From Herbidospora daliensis (GTDB lineage Bacteria; Actinomycetota; Actinomycetes; Streptosporangiales; Streptosporangiaceae), in NCBI RefSeq assembly GCF_001570585.1, contig NZ_BBXF01000006.1, positions 62,001 through 126,000 on the forward strand: DNA of 64,000 nucleotides, given 5' to 3'. How positions within the stretch are numbered: position 1 is the stretch's first letter; each line of letters begins with the position of its first letter. The notes below the pieces were generated by a model, which had not been told where the DNA came from, searched no databases, and worked only from the letters and a program-made list of their open reading frames with translations. Of the stretch, positions 11,901-20,304 are shown piece after piece. Both the position numbers and the translations under genes were made by a program.

Positions 11901-12163
11901 TTCGCATGTACGACCTGAGCCCGCCCGAGCGGCGATCGCTCACCGGTGGCGTGTCCGCAGACAGGGTTCCAGCTCCGCCGTGCGCCGTAGGGTTGCCAGG
12001 CGGCCCACGGCACAGGCGACGGTTCGCCGACGCGCGGTCGGAGCCGAGCCATGCACGATGTGAAGCGCTTGTGCGATGCAGGGGCCATCCGGTGTGCCGG
12101 ACTGAGGGCTCCGCTGTGCGCCGCAGGGGTTCCGGAGCGGCGCACAGCAGGCCCCGAGTTGGG
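11901..12163. other. Non-coding stretch with a degenerate repeat
   Basis: No supported gene. A 22- to 23-base unit containing CTCCGCCGTGCGCCGTAGGG (11973 on) recurs in diverged form at 12109-12131, beginning CTCCGCTGTGCGCCGCAGGG. These may be remnants of a duplicated or decayed sequence. Confidence 0.4.
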
Positions 12164-12661
12164 TCAGGCCGTCTCGAACTCCGTCAGGACCCACTGGACG
12201 CCACGGCGTTCCAGACGGGCCGCCAGGACGCGGCTGCGGGGGGTGCAGCGGACCAGGGCGCACATCTCCACCGTGTCGTCGTTCGGCTGCTGGACACGGG
12301 GCACCCCCACCCACGGCGGACGAGTGCTGTCGATCATCTTTCCGGCGCGTAGAAGGCTCGCGTAGGCCGGAGCGCTGAGCCGGCTCTGGATCGTCTGCGG
12401 AGGACGGCGACCGGCCAGGATCTCGGCCAGCGCCTGAACGAGGCTGCGCAGCCGCCGCTCGTCGGGCATCGGGAAGGGGGCGGGCTCCGGCTCGCGGGCC
12501 AGGGCCAGCGAGCCGTCGGTGCGCGGCGCGGGTTGGCGCAGGCGGTGGACCTCGACGGGCAGGGAGGGCGCAGCGTCGGCGAGGGAGACGCGGTCTATGT
12601 CCGCCGAGTGGACGTAAACAGGGTCAGGTGTGGGGGTCGGGGCGAGCCGGGGGAGAGGCAT
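12164..12661 (-). CDS. Rv3235 family protein (DUF6459)
   Basis: Protein of 165 residues. After a Pro-rich N-terminus comes a C-terminal domain of about 95 residues (RLRSLVQALAEILAGRRPPQTIQ to LTEFETA) typical of the Rv3235/DUF6459 family, often found near secA in actinobacteria. Function unknown. ATG 12661 has CGGAG five bases upstream. The open frame continues to 13051, but that extension has no family similarity and no ribosome site. Confidence 0.75.
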   Translation of the reverse strand: MPLPRLAPTPTPDPVYVHSADIDRVSLADAAPSLPVEVHRLRQPAPRTDGSLALAREPEPAPFPMPDERRLRSLVQALAEILAGRRPPQTIQSRLSAPAYASLLRAGKMIDSTRPPWVGVPRVQQPNDDTVEMCALVRCTPRSRVLAARLERRGVQWVLTEFETA

Positions 12662-13085
12662 CGTGGCTCCGTGGAGGTCAGGGGATAGGGACACCTGATA
12701 GAGGTTTCGGGCAGGGCGCTCGAATACGCCGCCGTAGGTTTCTCCACTCATCGAGGATGTCGGATCGGCATACATCCCGATAGAAGCGACCAGGTTGGTA
12801 TGGACCGCCAGGCACCCGGGCGGGAGACGCTTCACCTGACAGTGCGAGCCCGGAAGCTCCGCTTGCCAGAGCAAGCGGTGCCATGGTGCGCCGGGTGCTG
12901 GCCATGGCGGTCTCAGCACGCCGGCCCTTCGGGCCTCCGCTTGGGCTGCCGTGTCGGACTGCGGGGCGGAGTGCTCTGGTGCGCCACGTCGAAGAGTCTC
13001 CGGGATGAGCCAACGAGATGACCTGTTCCGCGAGTTGCTGTGATGAGCCACGGGGCCGAGCGCCGTGAGGAGGTGGCGGGAGAGG
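12662..13085. other. Intergenic region with small hairpins
   Basis: This 424-base gap lies between the DUF6459 gene and nagE2. It contains a perfect 7-bp hairpin (12860-12877, CGCTTGC/GCAAGCG) and a GGCCC-TTC-GGGCC hairpin near 12927-12939, either of which could end nagE2 transcription. Open frames here have no recognisable similarity. Confidence 0.4.
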
Positions 13086-14330
13086 TCAGGGCGTGGTGTC
13101 TAGGTCGGAGTCCGGGTCTCGGCCTGGGGTCATGATGTTGAGGCGTTTGATCAAGAAGGTGAAGACCGCGTAGTACACCACGAAATAGACCACCCCGATC
13201 GCCATGATCAAGGCGAAGTTGTGGGTGTTGTCCTTGGTCGCGTTCAGCGTCGCGTCGATCGCGCCTCCCGAGAAGCCGAACCCCAGCCGCCCTCCCAGCC
13301 CCGCCACCAGTGCCATCGACAACCCCGTCAGCAGCGCGTGCACCACGAACAGCACGGGCGCGACGAAGATGAAGGCGAACTCGATCGGTTCGGTGATGCC
13401 CGTCACGAACGACACCAGGGCCGCGGAGATCATGATGGAGCCGACCGCGTTGCGGCGGTGCGGGGGAGCGGCGCGCCAGATGGCGATGGCGGCCGCCGGG
13501 AGGCCGAACATCATCACCGGGAAGAAGCCTGCCATGAACGCCCCGGCGCCGTCCTGGCCGGCGAAGTAGCAGTTCAGGTCGCCCGCCGTGTGCAGGCCGT
13601 TGACGGTGCACTCGGGCACGGTGAACCACACGATCGAGTTCACGAAGTGGTGCATGCCCAGGGGGATCAGGGCGCGGTTGACCACGCCGTAGATGCCTGC
13701 CCCGAGCGTCGAGTGGGTCGCCAGCCAGTCGCCGAACGACGACAACCCCTGGCCGATGGGGGGCCAGATCAGGCCGAAGAGCACGCCCAGGAGGAGGCCC
13801 GCCAGGGCGGTCAGGATGGGGACGAAGCGGCGGCCGCCGAAGAAGGCCAGCCATGGCGGCAGTTTGATGCGGTGGTAGCGCTGCCACAGCAGGCCCGCCA
13901 CCAGGCCCATCAGGATTCCGCCCAGCACGCCCGTCGGGTTGGCGGCGGCCAGGTTCAACGCCTCGGCGGGGGTGCCGGCGGTGACCACCGTCTGGGCGAC
14001 GCGGGGGCGCAGGGAGGAGTCGAAGAACATCAGGTGGGTGACCCGGTCCCAGACCAGGTAGCCCACCACGGCGGCCAGCGCCGTCGAGCCGTCGGACTTG
14101 CGGGCGAAGCCGACCGCCACGCCGATCGCGAACAGCAGGGGGAGCGCGTCGAACAGGGCGCCGCCGGCGCCGCCGACGATGCGGGCGACCTTGTCGAGGG
14201 TCTCGTTCGAGGTGCGGCCGAGCAGGTCGTCCTGGCCGACCCGGAGCAGGATCGCGGCGGCGGGCAGGGCCGCGATCGGGAGCATGAGGGAGCGTCCGAT
14301 CCGCGACAACACGGTCATCGTGGCGGCCAT
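13086..14330 (-). CDS. nagE2: PTS N-acetylglucosamine-type permease EIIC
   Basis: PTS membrane subunit of 414 residues with about ten hydrophobic segments. It includes the EIIC signatures LLFAIGVAVGFARKSDG, MHHFVNSIVW and MFGLPAAAIAIW. It imports and, with EIIB, phosphorylates GlcNAc (glucose-family EIIC is the alternative). ATG 14330 has GGGAGG five bases upstream; the longer frame to 14468 lies inside the regulator gene. It starts 16 bases after the DasR-like gene, so the two are probably cotranscribed. Confidence 0.9.
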   Translation of the reverse strand: MAATMTVLSRIGRSLMLPIAALPAAAILLRVGQDDLLGRTSNETLDKVARIVGGAGGALFDALPLLFAIGVAVGFARKSDGSTALAAVVGYLVWDRVTHLMFFDSSLRPRVAQTVVTAGTPAEALNLAAANPTGVLGGILMGLVAGLLWQRYHRIKLPPWLAFFGGRRFVPILTALAGLLLGVLFGLIWPPIGQGLSSFGDWLATHSTLGAGIYGVVNRALIPLGMHHFVNSIVWFTVPECTVNGLHTAGDLNCYFAGQDGAGAFMAGFFPVMMFGLPAAAIAIWRAAPPHRRNAVGSIMISAALVSFVTGITEPIEFAFIFVAPVLFVVHALLTGLSMALVAGLGGRLGFGFSGGAIDATLNATKDNTHNFALIMAIGVVYFVVYYAVFTFLIKRLNIMTPGRDPDSDLDTTP

Positions 14331-14346
14331 CGTTCCTCCCGGGTCT

Positions 14347-15108
14347 CTAGGCCCGCCGTGGCTCCAGGAGTGTACGGAGCTGGTAGCGGTCGGCCCGGTA
14401 GGTCGACACGCCCAGCTCGGCGCAGACACCGCCGGCGTAGGACCGGCGGGAGAGCAGCAGCACGGCACCGCCGCGCGGGAGTTTCAGCAGGTCTGCGTCG
14501 CTCGGGTCGGCGATTCCGCCGTCGATCGTGAGTTCCCCGGCGTCGAGGATCAGACCGTATCGGGACTCCAGGAGCGCGTACAGGGATCGGCCGGAAAGGT
14601 CGTAGCTCTCCAGGTCGGGGGCGAGCGCGAGGGGGATGTGGGCGCGCTCGATCGCGAGGGGTTCGCCGTCGGCGGTGCGCAGGCGTTCGATGAAGTGAAC
14701 TTCGTCACCCGGGGCGATGCCGAGTTCGCGGGCGAGGTGGGCGCTGGCCCGGACCACCCGGCGGTCGAGGTCGCGGCTGCCGGGCTCCAGGCCGCGGGCG
14801 CGCATGTCGTCGCTGAACGACGTGAGCTGGAGCGCCAGCTCGATCTTCGGGCGGGCGACGAAGGTGCCCTTTCCCGGTACGCGGTGCAGCCGCCCCTCGC
14901 TGACCAGGTGATCGACCGCCTGGCGTACCGTCATGCGGGAGAGGCCGAAACGCTGGCAGAGCTCGCGTTCCGAGGGGATCGCCGCGCCGATGGGCAGCTC
15001 GTTGCTCTCGATGAGGTCGAGGATGATCTCGCGGAGCTGGAAGTACTTCGGGACTGGGCTGTCGGGGTCGATCGTGGCGCCGGTCCCCCGGGCGTCGATG
15101 CCGGCCAC
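14347..15108 (-). CDS. dasR: DasR-like GntR/HutC-family repressor
   Basis: Regulator of 253 residues. The N-terminal GntR winged helix (about 20-87, PSERELCQRFGLSRMTVRQAVDHL) is followed by GKGTFVARPKIELALQLTSFSDDMRARGLEP, close to DasR, and a UTRA effector domain. DasR binds GlcN-6-P or GlcNAc-6-P and releases dre operators. GTG start with GGAGG five bases upstream. It is divergent from the deaminase gene across a double dre palindrome, so autoregulation is likely. Confidence 0.85.
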   Translation of the reverse strand: MAGIDARGTGATIDPDSPVPKYFQLREIILDLIESNELPIGAAIPSERELCQRFGLSRMTVRQAVDHLVSEGRLHRVPGKGTFVARPKIELALQLTSFSDDMRARGLEPGSRDLDRRVVRASAHLARELGIAPGDEVHFIERLRTADGEPLAIERAHIPLALAPDLESYDLSGRSLYALLESRYGLILDAGELTIDGGIADPSDADLLKLPRGGAVLLLSRRSYAGGVCAELGVSTYRADRYQLRTLLEPRRA

Positions 15109-15144
15109 TGTCGCCTCCCCTCTCCGCTTTGTTATGGTTCGTAC

Positions 15145-15166
15145 TGGTCTAGTCCGGACTAGACCA
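15145..15166. promoter_or_regulatory. Double dre-like DasR operator
   Basis: A perfect 22-bp palindrome with half TGGTCTAGTCC and its complement. It reads as two overlapping dre-like boxes, 15143-15158 (ACTGGTCTAGTCCGGA) and 15153-15168, against the known dre consensus ACTGGTCTAGACCACT. It lies between the divergent dasR and deaminase starts. Confidence 0.85.
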
Positions 15167-15214
15167 CACCGCCGAAATGTCTGTCAACGTACGGACCGAT
15201 TACAGGATGGGCAC

Positions 15215-16255
15215 GTGACGACGACGAAGATGCGCAGTGAGATCGCCGAACAGCCGGCCGCCCTGCGCGCCACGCTGGACGCCCTGCTCCCCCGAATCCC
15301 CGAAGTCACCTCTCTCGCCGGACAGACCCGCCACCTGCTGTTCATCGCCCGCGGCACCTCGGACAACGCCGCCGTCTACGGGCGCTACCTCATCGAGTCG
15401 CACGCCGGTCGCCTCGCGGCGCTGGCCGCGCCGTCGATCGCCACAACCTACCGCCGAAAGCTCGACCTCGACGGGGTGCTCGCCGTGGCCGTCTCGCAGT
15501 CGGGCCGGACCGAGGAGATCGTCGAGACCCTCGACTGGGCCCGCGACTGCGGCGCGAAGACCGTCGCCATCACCAACGGCGGCGAGCAGAGCCCGCTGGC
15601 GCAGGCCGCCGACCTCGCCCTGTGCACGGTCGCCGGCGAGGAGAAGGCGGTGCCGGCGACCAAGACGTACACGACCCAGCTGGCGGCCATGGCGGTGCTG
15701 GCGCTGGGCCTCGGGGCCGACGTCCACAAGGACGATCTGCGCAAGGCGCCCGACGCCATCCAGAAGCTCATCGAGGACCCGGGCGACCTCGACGCCCTGG
15801 TCGAGGGGCTGGCCGACAAGCCGGGCGTGGTCGTGTCGGGGCGCGGGCTGGCCTTCTCGACCGCGCTCGAACTGGCGCTGAAGCTCAAGGAGGCGTGCTA
15901 CCTGCACGCCATGGGCCTGTCGTACGCCGACCTCCTGCACGGCCCGATCGCGGTCGTCGACGCCGACACCCCGGCGATCCTGGTCGCCGCGGGCGAGGGG
16001 CCGACCCTGCCGGGCACCGTCGCGCTGGCCGAGCGGGTGACCGGCGCGGGCGCGGCGGCCTACGGCGTCGGCGGCGGCCACGCCCTGGCGAGCGCCTCGA
16101 CGGCCGCGCTCAACGGTCCCGACCTGCCCGAATGGGTGGCGCCGCTGGGGCTGATCGTGCCCGGTCAGCTGCTCACCGAGGCGCTGGCCCGCCGGCTCGG
16201 CTACGACCCCGACGCGCCCCGCGGCCTCAACAAGGTCACCCAGACCGACGAGTAG
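15215..16255 (+). CDS. SIS-domain GlcN-6-phosphate deaminase (NagB-II type)
   Basis: Protein of 346 residues with two SIS domains (ARGTSDNAAVYGRYLIE, SQSGRTEE, EKAVPATKTYTTQ; then SGRGLAFSTALELALKLKEACYLHAMGLSYADLLHGP). It matches the isomerase half of GlmS without the glutaminase domain. In a GlcNAc PTS locus under DasR, the likely reaction is GlcN-6-P to fructose-6-P plus ammonia. Start is GTG 15215 with AGGA eight bases upstream; ATG 15230 is an alternative. Confidence 0.82.
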   Translation: MTTTKMRSEIAEQPAALRATLDALLPRIPEVTSLAGQTRHLLFIARGTSDNAAVYGRYLIESHAGRLAALAAPSIATTYRRKLDLDGVLAVAVSQSGRTEEIVETLDWARDCGAKTVAITNGGEQSPLAQAADLALCTVAGEEKAVPATKTYTTQLAAMAVLALGLGADVHKDDLRKAPDAIQKLIEDPGDLDALVEGLADKPGVVVSGRGLAFSTALELALKLKEACYLHAMGLSYADLLHGPIAVVDADTPAILVAAGEGPTLPGTVALAERVTGAGAAAYGVGGGHALASASTAALNGPDLPEWVAPLGLIVPGQLLTEALARRLGYDPDAPRGLNKVTQTDE

Positions 16256-16285
16256 GGTTCGCCTGAAGATCCAGAGGGAGGCGTC

Positions 16286-16525
16286 ATGGCGGATGCGGAG
16301 AAGATCGTCGCGGCACTGGGCGGGCCGGCCAACATCATCGAGGTGGAGCCGTGCATCACGCGGCTCCGGACCGAGGTGCGGGACGCCTCCAAGGTCGACC
16401 ACGACGTGCTGAAGAAGGCGGGCGCCCACGGCGTGATGGTCACCGGGAACGTCGTGCAGGTCGTCGTCGGGCCGGAGGCCGACACGATCGCCAGCGACAT
16501 CGACGACCTGCTGGACTCCGCTTGA
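16286..16525 (+). CDS. nagF: PTS EIIB component (glucose/GlcNAc family)
   Basis: Stand-alone EIIB of 79 residues. The phosphorylated cysteine is C23 in EPCITRLRTEV, and the GVMVTGNVVQVVVGPEA core follows. It passes phosphate from EIIA to the sugar held by EIIC. Strong GGGAGG ribosome site. Its TGA overlaps the next start in TTGA. Confidence 0.92.
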   Translation: MADAEKIVAALGGPANIIEVEPCITRLRTEVRDASKVDHDVLKKAGAHGVMVTGNVVQVVVGPEADTIASDIDDLLDSA

Positions 16526-16968
16526 CGACCGTCCACTCTCCGGTGAACGGCCGCGCGGTCGGGCTGCCGGCCGTGCCCGACCCCGTGTTCTCGCAGGCCA
16601 TGGTCGGTCCGGGCGCGGCCGTCGACCCGGCGCGCGGGCCGCAGGTCGCGGTCGCGCCGATCGCCGGGCGGCTGGTCAAGCTGCACCCGCACGCCTACAT
16701 CGTCGTCGGCGACGACGGCCGGGGCGTGCTGACCCATCTCGGGGTCGACACCGTGAAACTGCGCGGCGCCGGCTTCGAACTGCTGGCAGTCGAAGGCGAC
16801 CTCGTCACGGCCGGGCAACCGGTCGTCGCCTGGCATCCGCGTGCCGTCGACGAGGAGGGGTATTCGCCGGTCTGTCCGGTGATCGCCCTGGACGCCGGGC
16901 CGGAGAGCGTCTCCGGCGTGGTGAGCGGACCGGTCGAAGCGGGCGATCCCCTCTTCGACTGGCATTGA
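16522..16968 (+). CDS. crr: PTS EIIA component (Crr type)
   Basis: EIIA-Glc family protein of about 148 residues. It has the active histidines H57 (LHPHAYIVV) and phospho-acceptor H72 (VLTHLGVDTVKL), with VAPIAGRLV upstream. The TTG at 16522 overlaps the EIIB stop and is the probable coupled start; GTG 16543 is the alternative. It accepts phosphate from HPr and donates it to EIIB. Confidence 0.88.
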   Translation: MTTVHSPVNGRAVGLPAVPDPVFSQAMVGPGAAVDPARGPQVAVAPIAGRLVKLHPHAYIVVGDDGRGVLTHLGVDTVKLRGAGFELLAVEGDLVTAGQPVVAWHPRAVDEEGYSPVCPVIALDAGPESVSGVVSGPVEAGDPLFDWH

Positions 16969-16990
16969 CCCCGAACCGGGTGTTTGGATG

Positions 16991-17006
16991 AGTGGTCCGG
17001 ACCGCC
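16991..17006. promoter_or_regulatory. dre-like site upstream of ptsH
   Basis: AGTGGTCCGGACCGCC matches 12 of 16 positions of the dre consensus AGTGGTCTAGACCACT. It lies 18 bases before the ptsH start, in the only gap (56 bases) of the plus-strand PTS run. Confidence 0.5.
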
Positions 17007-17024
17007 GGACCCAGAGGAGGCAGC

Positions 17025-17282
17025 GTGCCGCAACGAAGGCTCATCGTCGAGGCGGAGGTGGGCCTGCACGCCCGTCCGGCCGCCACGTTCGTGCAGACCG
17101 CGACCAGGTCGCCCGCCAGCGTGACCCTCGCCAAGGGCGACGGCACGCCGGTCGACGCCAAGAGCATCCTGTCGGTGCTCGCCCTCGACGTGAAGAAGGG
17201 CGACGCCATCACCATCAGCACCGACGGCGACGGCGCCGACGAACTGCTCGACGAACTCGCCTCGATCGCCGGAGCGCCCTGA
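17025..17282 (+). CDS. ptsH: Phosphocarrier protein HPr
   Basis: HPr of 85 residues with active H15 in VGLHARPAATF and a serine in the usual regulatory region (AKSILSVLALDV, S47). It relays phosphate from EI to EIIA. GTG start with AGAGGAGG upstream; an ATG at 16992 is in frame but poorly placed. Its stop overlaps the ptsI start in TGATG. Confidence 0.95.
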   Translation: MPQRRLIVEAEVGLHARPAATFVQTATRSPASVTLAKGDGTPVDAKSILSVLALDVKKGDAITISTDGDGADELLDELASIAGAP

Positions 17283-18967
17283 TGGCCACCACGCTCACCG
17301 GCTCCGGCGTCAGCCCCGGCACCGGCTACGCCGCCGCCCACCTGCTGACCGGCTCGATCCCCGAGCCCCCGAAGGGCGCCGTCCACGACGGCGACGCCGC
17401 GGCCGAGAAGGCCCGCGTGCAGGCCGCGCTCGAAGAGGTGGCCGCCGACCTGGAGGCCCGCGGCGAACGCGCCGGGGGAGAGGTCGCCGAGGTGCTGTCG
17501 GCCCAGGCGATGATGGCCCGCGACCCGGGCCTGGCCGACGGCGTCGGCGAACTCGTCGACGCGGGGGTCTCCGGTGACAGGGCCGTGTACGAGGCCTTCG
17601 GCGCCTACCGCGACCTGCTCGCGGCGGCCGGGGGATACCTCGGGGAGCGCGTGGCCGACCTCGACGACATCCGCGACCGGGCCGTCGCCCGGCTGACCGG
17701 GTCGGCGATGCCCGGCGTGCCGGTCGACGCGGCCGAGCCGTACATCCTGGTGGCCCGCGACCTGGCGCCCGCCGACACGGCGCTGCTCGACCGGAACCTG
17801 GTCGCCGCGTTCGTCACCGAAGACGGCGGGCCGACCAGTCACACCGCGATCCTGGCCCGCGCGATGGGCGTGCCGGCCGTGGTCGGGTGCGCGGGCGCGA
17901 CCGCGCTGGTGCAGGGCACGCTGCTGCTGGTCGACGGCGCGACCGGCGAGGTCGTCATCGAGCCGGAGCCCGCCGCCGCGCGGGCCGCCGTCGCGACCGC
18001 GCGGGCCCGCGCCGAGGCGCTTTCCGGTACGACCGGACCCGGCGCCACCGCCGACGGCCACCCCGTGCCGCTGCTGGCGAACGTCGGCGGCCCGAAGGAC
18101 CTGGAGAGCGCGCTGGCGAACGGCGCCGAGGGCGTCGGCCTCTACCGCACCGAGTTCCTCTTCCTCGACCGCGCCGACGCGCCGACCGAGGAGGAGCAGC
18201 AGGCCGCCTACCGGGCCGTGTTCGAGGCGTTCCCCGGCGGCCGGGTGGTGGTGCGCACCCTCGACGCGGGCGCCGACAAGCCGCTCGCGTTCCTGCCGCC
18301 GCCCGGCGAGGAGCCCAACCCGGCGCTCGGCGAACGCGGCCTGCGCATGTTCCGCCGTTACCCCGACATGATGGCCGCCCAGCTCGGCGCGCTGGCCCGC
18401 GCCGCCGAGGGCACCGAGGCGATCCCCTACGTCATGGCCCCGATGGTGGCGACCGTCGCCGAGGCGGCCTGGTTCGCCGACGCCTGCCACGCGGCCGGGC
18501 TGGAGACCGCCGGCATCATGATCGAGGTGCCGTCGGCCGCGCTGCGCGCCCACGACCTGGCGAAGGTGGTCGACTTCTTCTCGATCGGCACCAACGACCT
18601 CACCCAGTACGCCATGGCCGCCGACCGCCAGATCGCCGGCGTCTCCGACCTGCAGGACCCCTGGCATCCGGCGGTGCTCGACCTGATCGCGCTGGCCGCC
18701 GGGGCGGCGGGCGCGGCCGGGAAGAGCTGCGGCGTCTGCGGCGAGGCCGGGGCCGATCCGGTGCTGGCCTGCGTGCTGGTCGGACTGGGCGTGACGTCGT
18801 TGTCGATGGGCTCCCCGGCGTTGCCGTGGGTGCGCGCGTCGCTGGCCCGGCACACCCTCGACCAGTGCCGCGCGGCGGCCGAGGCCGCCCGGTCGGCACC
18901 GGGCGCGTCCGAGGCGAAGGAGGCGGCCCGCGCCATCCTGACCGGCCTGGGTGATCTGGGGCTCTAA
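17282..18967 (+). CDS. ptsI: PTS enzyme I
   Basis: PEP-protein phosphotransferase of 561 residues. The phosphorylated histidine is H187 in DGGPTSHTAILARAMGVPAVVG. The C-terminal PEP-binding barrel has GLYRTEFLF, FFSIGTNDLTQY and the catalytic cysteine GVCGEAG. It starts the PTS cascade from PEP. The start overlaps the ptsH stop, so the two are translationally coupled. Confidence 0.96.
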   Translation: MATTLTGSGVSPGTGYAAAHLLTGSIPEPPKGAVHDGDAAAEKARVQAALEEVAADLEARGERAGGEVAEVLSAQAMMARDPGLADGVGELVDAGVSGDRAVYEAFGAYRDLLAAAGGYLGERVADLDDIRDRAVARLTGSAMPGVPVDAAEPYILVARDLAPADTALLDRNLVAAFVTEDGGPTSHTAILARAMGVPAVVGCAGATALVQGTLLLVDGATGEVVIEPEPAAARAAVATARARAEALSGTTGPGATADGHPVPLLANVGGPKDLESALANGAEGVGLYRTEFLFLDRADAPTEEEQQAAYRAVFEAFPGGRVVVRTLDAGADKPLAFLPPPGEEPNPALGERGLRMFRRYPDMMAAQLGALARAAEGTEAIPYVMAPMVATVAEAAWFADACHAAGLETAGIMIEVPSAALRAHDLAKVVDFFSIGTNDLTQYAMAADRQIAGVSDLQDPWHPAVLDLIALAAGAAGAAGKSCGVCGEAGADPVLACVLVGLGVTSLSMGSPALPWVRASLARHTLDQCRAAAEAARSAPGASEAKEAARAILTGLGDLGL

Positions 18968-18975
18968 CCACTACG

Positions 18976-20274
18976 GTGTCTGAGGTGTCCCTCCACAGGG
19001 CGCTGCTCGGCGCCGGTCTGCTCGTCGTCGTGGCGGGGTGTTCGAGCACCCCGCCACGCACCGCTCTCCCCAGTTCCCCGACGACCTCGGTCGTCGCCCC
19101 GCCCCCCTCGCCCGCACCGTCGCCGTCTCCCTCCGACGACCCGATGGAGAAGATGACGGTCGAGGAGAAGGTCGGCCAGCTCTTCATGCCGGTGCTCTAC
19201 GGCTCCTCGGCCCGCGCGTCCCACCCGGAGAACCTGGCGCGCTACGGCGTGGGCAGCCCGGCCGAGGTGATCCAGCGCTACCACCTGGGCGGCGTCATCC
19301 TGTTCCCCGGCACGGGCAACATCGAGAGCGCCCGCCAGGTGGCCACGTTCACCGCGGGGCTGCGCGCGGCGGCGAAGAAGGTGCCGGTGCTGATCGGCGT
19401 CGACCAGGAGAACGGCATCGTCTCCCGGCTCAAGGGCATCGTCACCGAGGTGCCCGGCGCCTCGGTGATCGGGCAGACCGGCGACCTGCGCAACGCGCGC
19501 GACGCGGCTCGCGTCACCGCCGAGGAGCTCAACGCGCTCGGCATCTCGCTCGACTTCGCCCCCGTCGCCGACGTGAACGTCAACCCGAACAACCCGGTCA
19601 TCGGGCCGCGCGCCTACGGGAACGATCCCGAGAAGGTGGCCGACATGGTCGGCGCGGCCGTGCAGGGTTTCCACGACGGCGGGGTCGCGGCGACGGTGAA
19701 GCACTTCCCCGGCCATGGCGACACCAACGTCGACAGCCACACCTCGCTGCCGGTCATCGACCACACGCGCAAGGAGTGGGAGAAGCTCGACGCGCCGCCG
19801 TTCAAGGAGGCCATCGCCAACGACGTCGACGCCGTGATGAGCGCGCACATCGTGATGCCCGCGCTCGACCCGTCGGGCGACCCGGCCACGTTGTCGAAGA
19901 AGATCCTCACCGGGGTGCTACGGGGCGAGCTCGGTTTCGAGGGCGTCGTCTTCACCGACGCGCTCAACATGGACGGCGTCCGCAAGAAGTACGGCGACGG
20001 CGAGGTGGCCGTCCGGGCGATCCTGGCCGGGGCCGACATGCTGCTCATGCCGCCCGACTTCGGGGTGGCCCGCGACGCCGTGCTGGCCGCGGTGGAGTCG
20101 GGCCGCATCACCGCGACGCGGCTGAACCAGTCGGTCGGGCGCATCCTCCACCTGAAGGGCGAGTTCCGTCTCGGCGACCCGCGCACGTTCCCGGCCCCGG
20201 CCCAGGCCGTGAAGCTCATGAAGACCAGTGAGCACCGCGCGGTGGCCCGGCGGATCACCCTCGCCGCGAAATGA
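18976..20274 (+). CDS. GH3 beta-N-acetylglucosaminidase lipoprotein (NagZ-like)
   Basis: Secreted lipoprotein of 432 residues with lipobox VAGC (C22) and a Pro/Ser linker to about 56. The GH3 domain has the NagZ signature KHFPGHGDTNVDSH (242-255, acid/base pair D253-H255) and nucleophile D328 in FTDALNMDG. It should release GlcNAc from muropeptides or chito-oligomers outside the membrane, feeding the PTS encoded just upstream. GTG start eight bases after the ptsI stop. Confidence 0.88.
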   Translation: MSEVSLHRALLGAGLLVVVAGCSSTPPRTALPSSPTTSVVAPPPSPAPSPSPSDDPMEKMTVEEKVGQLFMPVLYGSSARASHPENLARYGVGSPAEVIQRYHLGGVILFPGTGNIESARQVATFTAGLRAAAKKVPVLIGVDQENGIVSRLKGIVTEVPGASVIGQTGDLRNARDAARVTAEELNALGISLDFAPVADVNVNPNNPVIGPRAYGNDPEKVADMVGAAVQGFHDGGVAATVKHFPGHGDTNVDSHTSLPVIDHTRKEWEKLDAPPFKEAIANDVDAVMSAHIVMPALDPSGDPATLSKKILTGVLRGELGFEGVVFTDALNMDGVRKKYGDGEVAVRAILAGADMLLMPPDFGVARDAVLAAVESGRITATRLNQSVGRILHLKGEFRLGDPRTFPAPAQAVKLMKTSEHRAVARRITLAAK

Positions 20275-20277
20275 CTA

Positions 20278-20304
20278 CCCTTTGACCACATGACGGTCAA
20301 AGGG
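20278..20304. repeat. Perfect inverted repeat around the HAD start codon
   Basis: CCCTTTGACC (20278-20287) and its exact complement (20295-20304) flank a seven-base loop that contains the ATG of the HAD gene. The left arm overlaps the candidate -10 box. Confidence 0.8.

Noticed and set aside
12662-13051. N-terminal extension of the DUF6459 protein
   Set aside because: No family similarity, no ribosome site at the upstream starts, while ATG 12661 has a good one.
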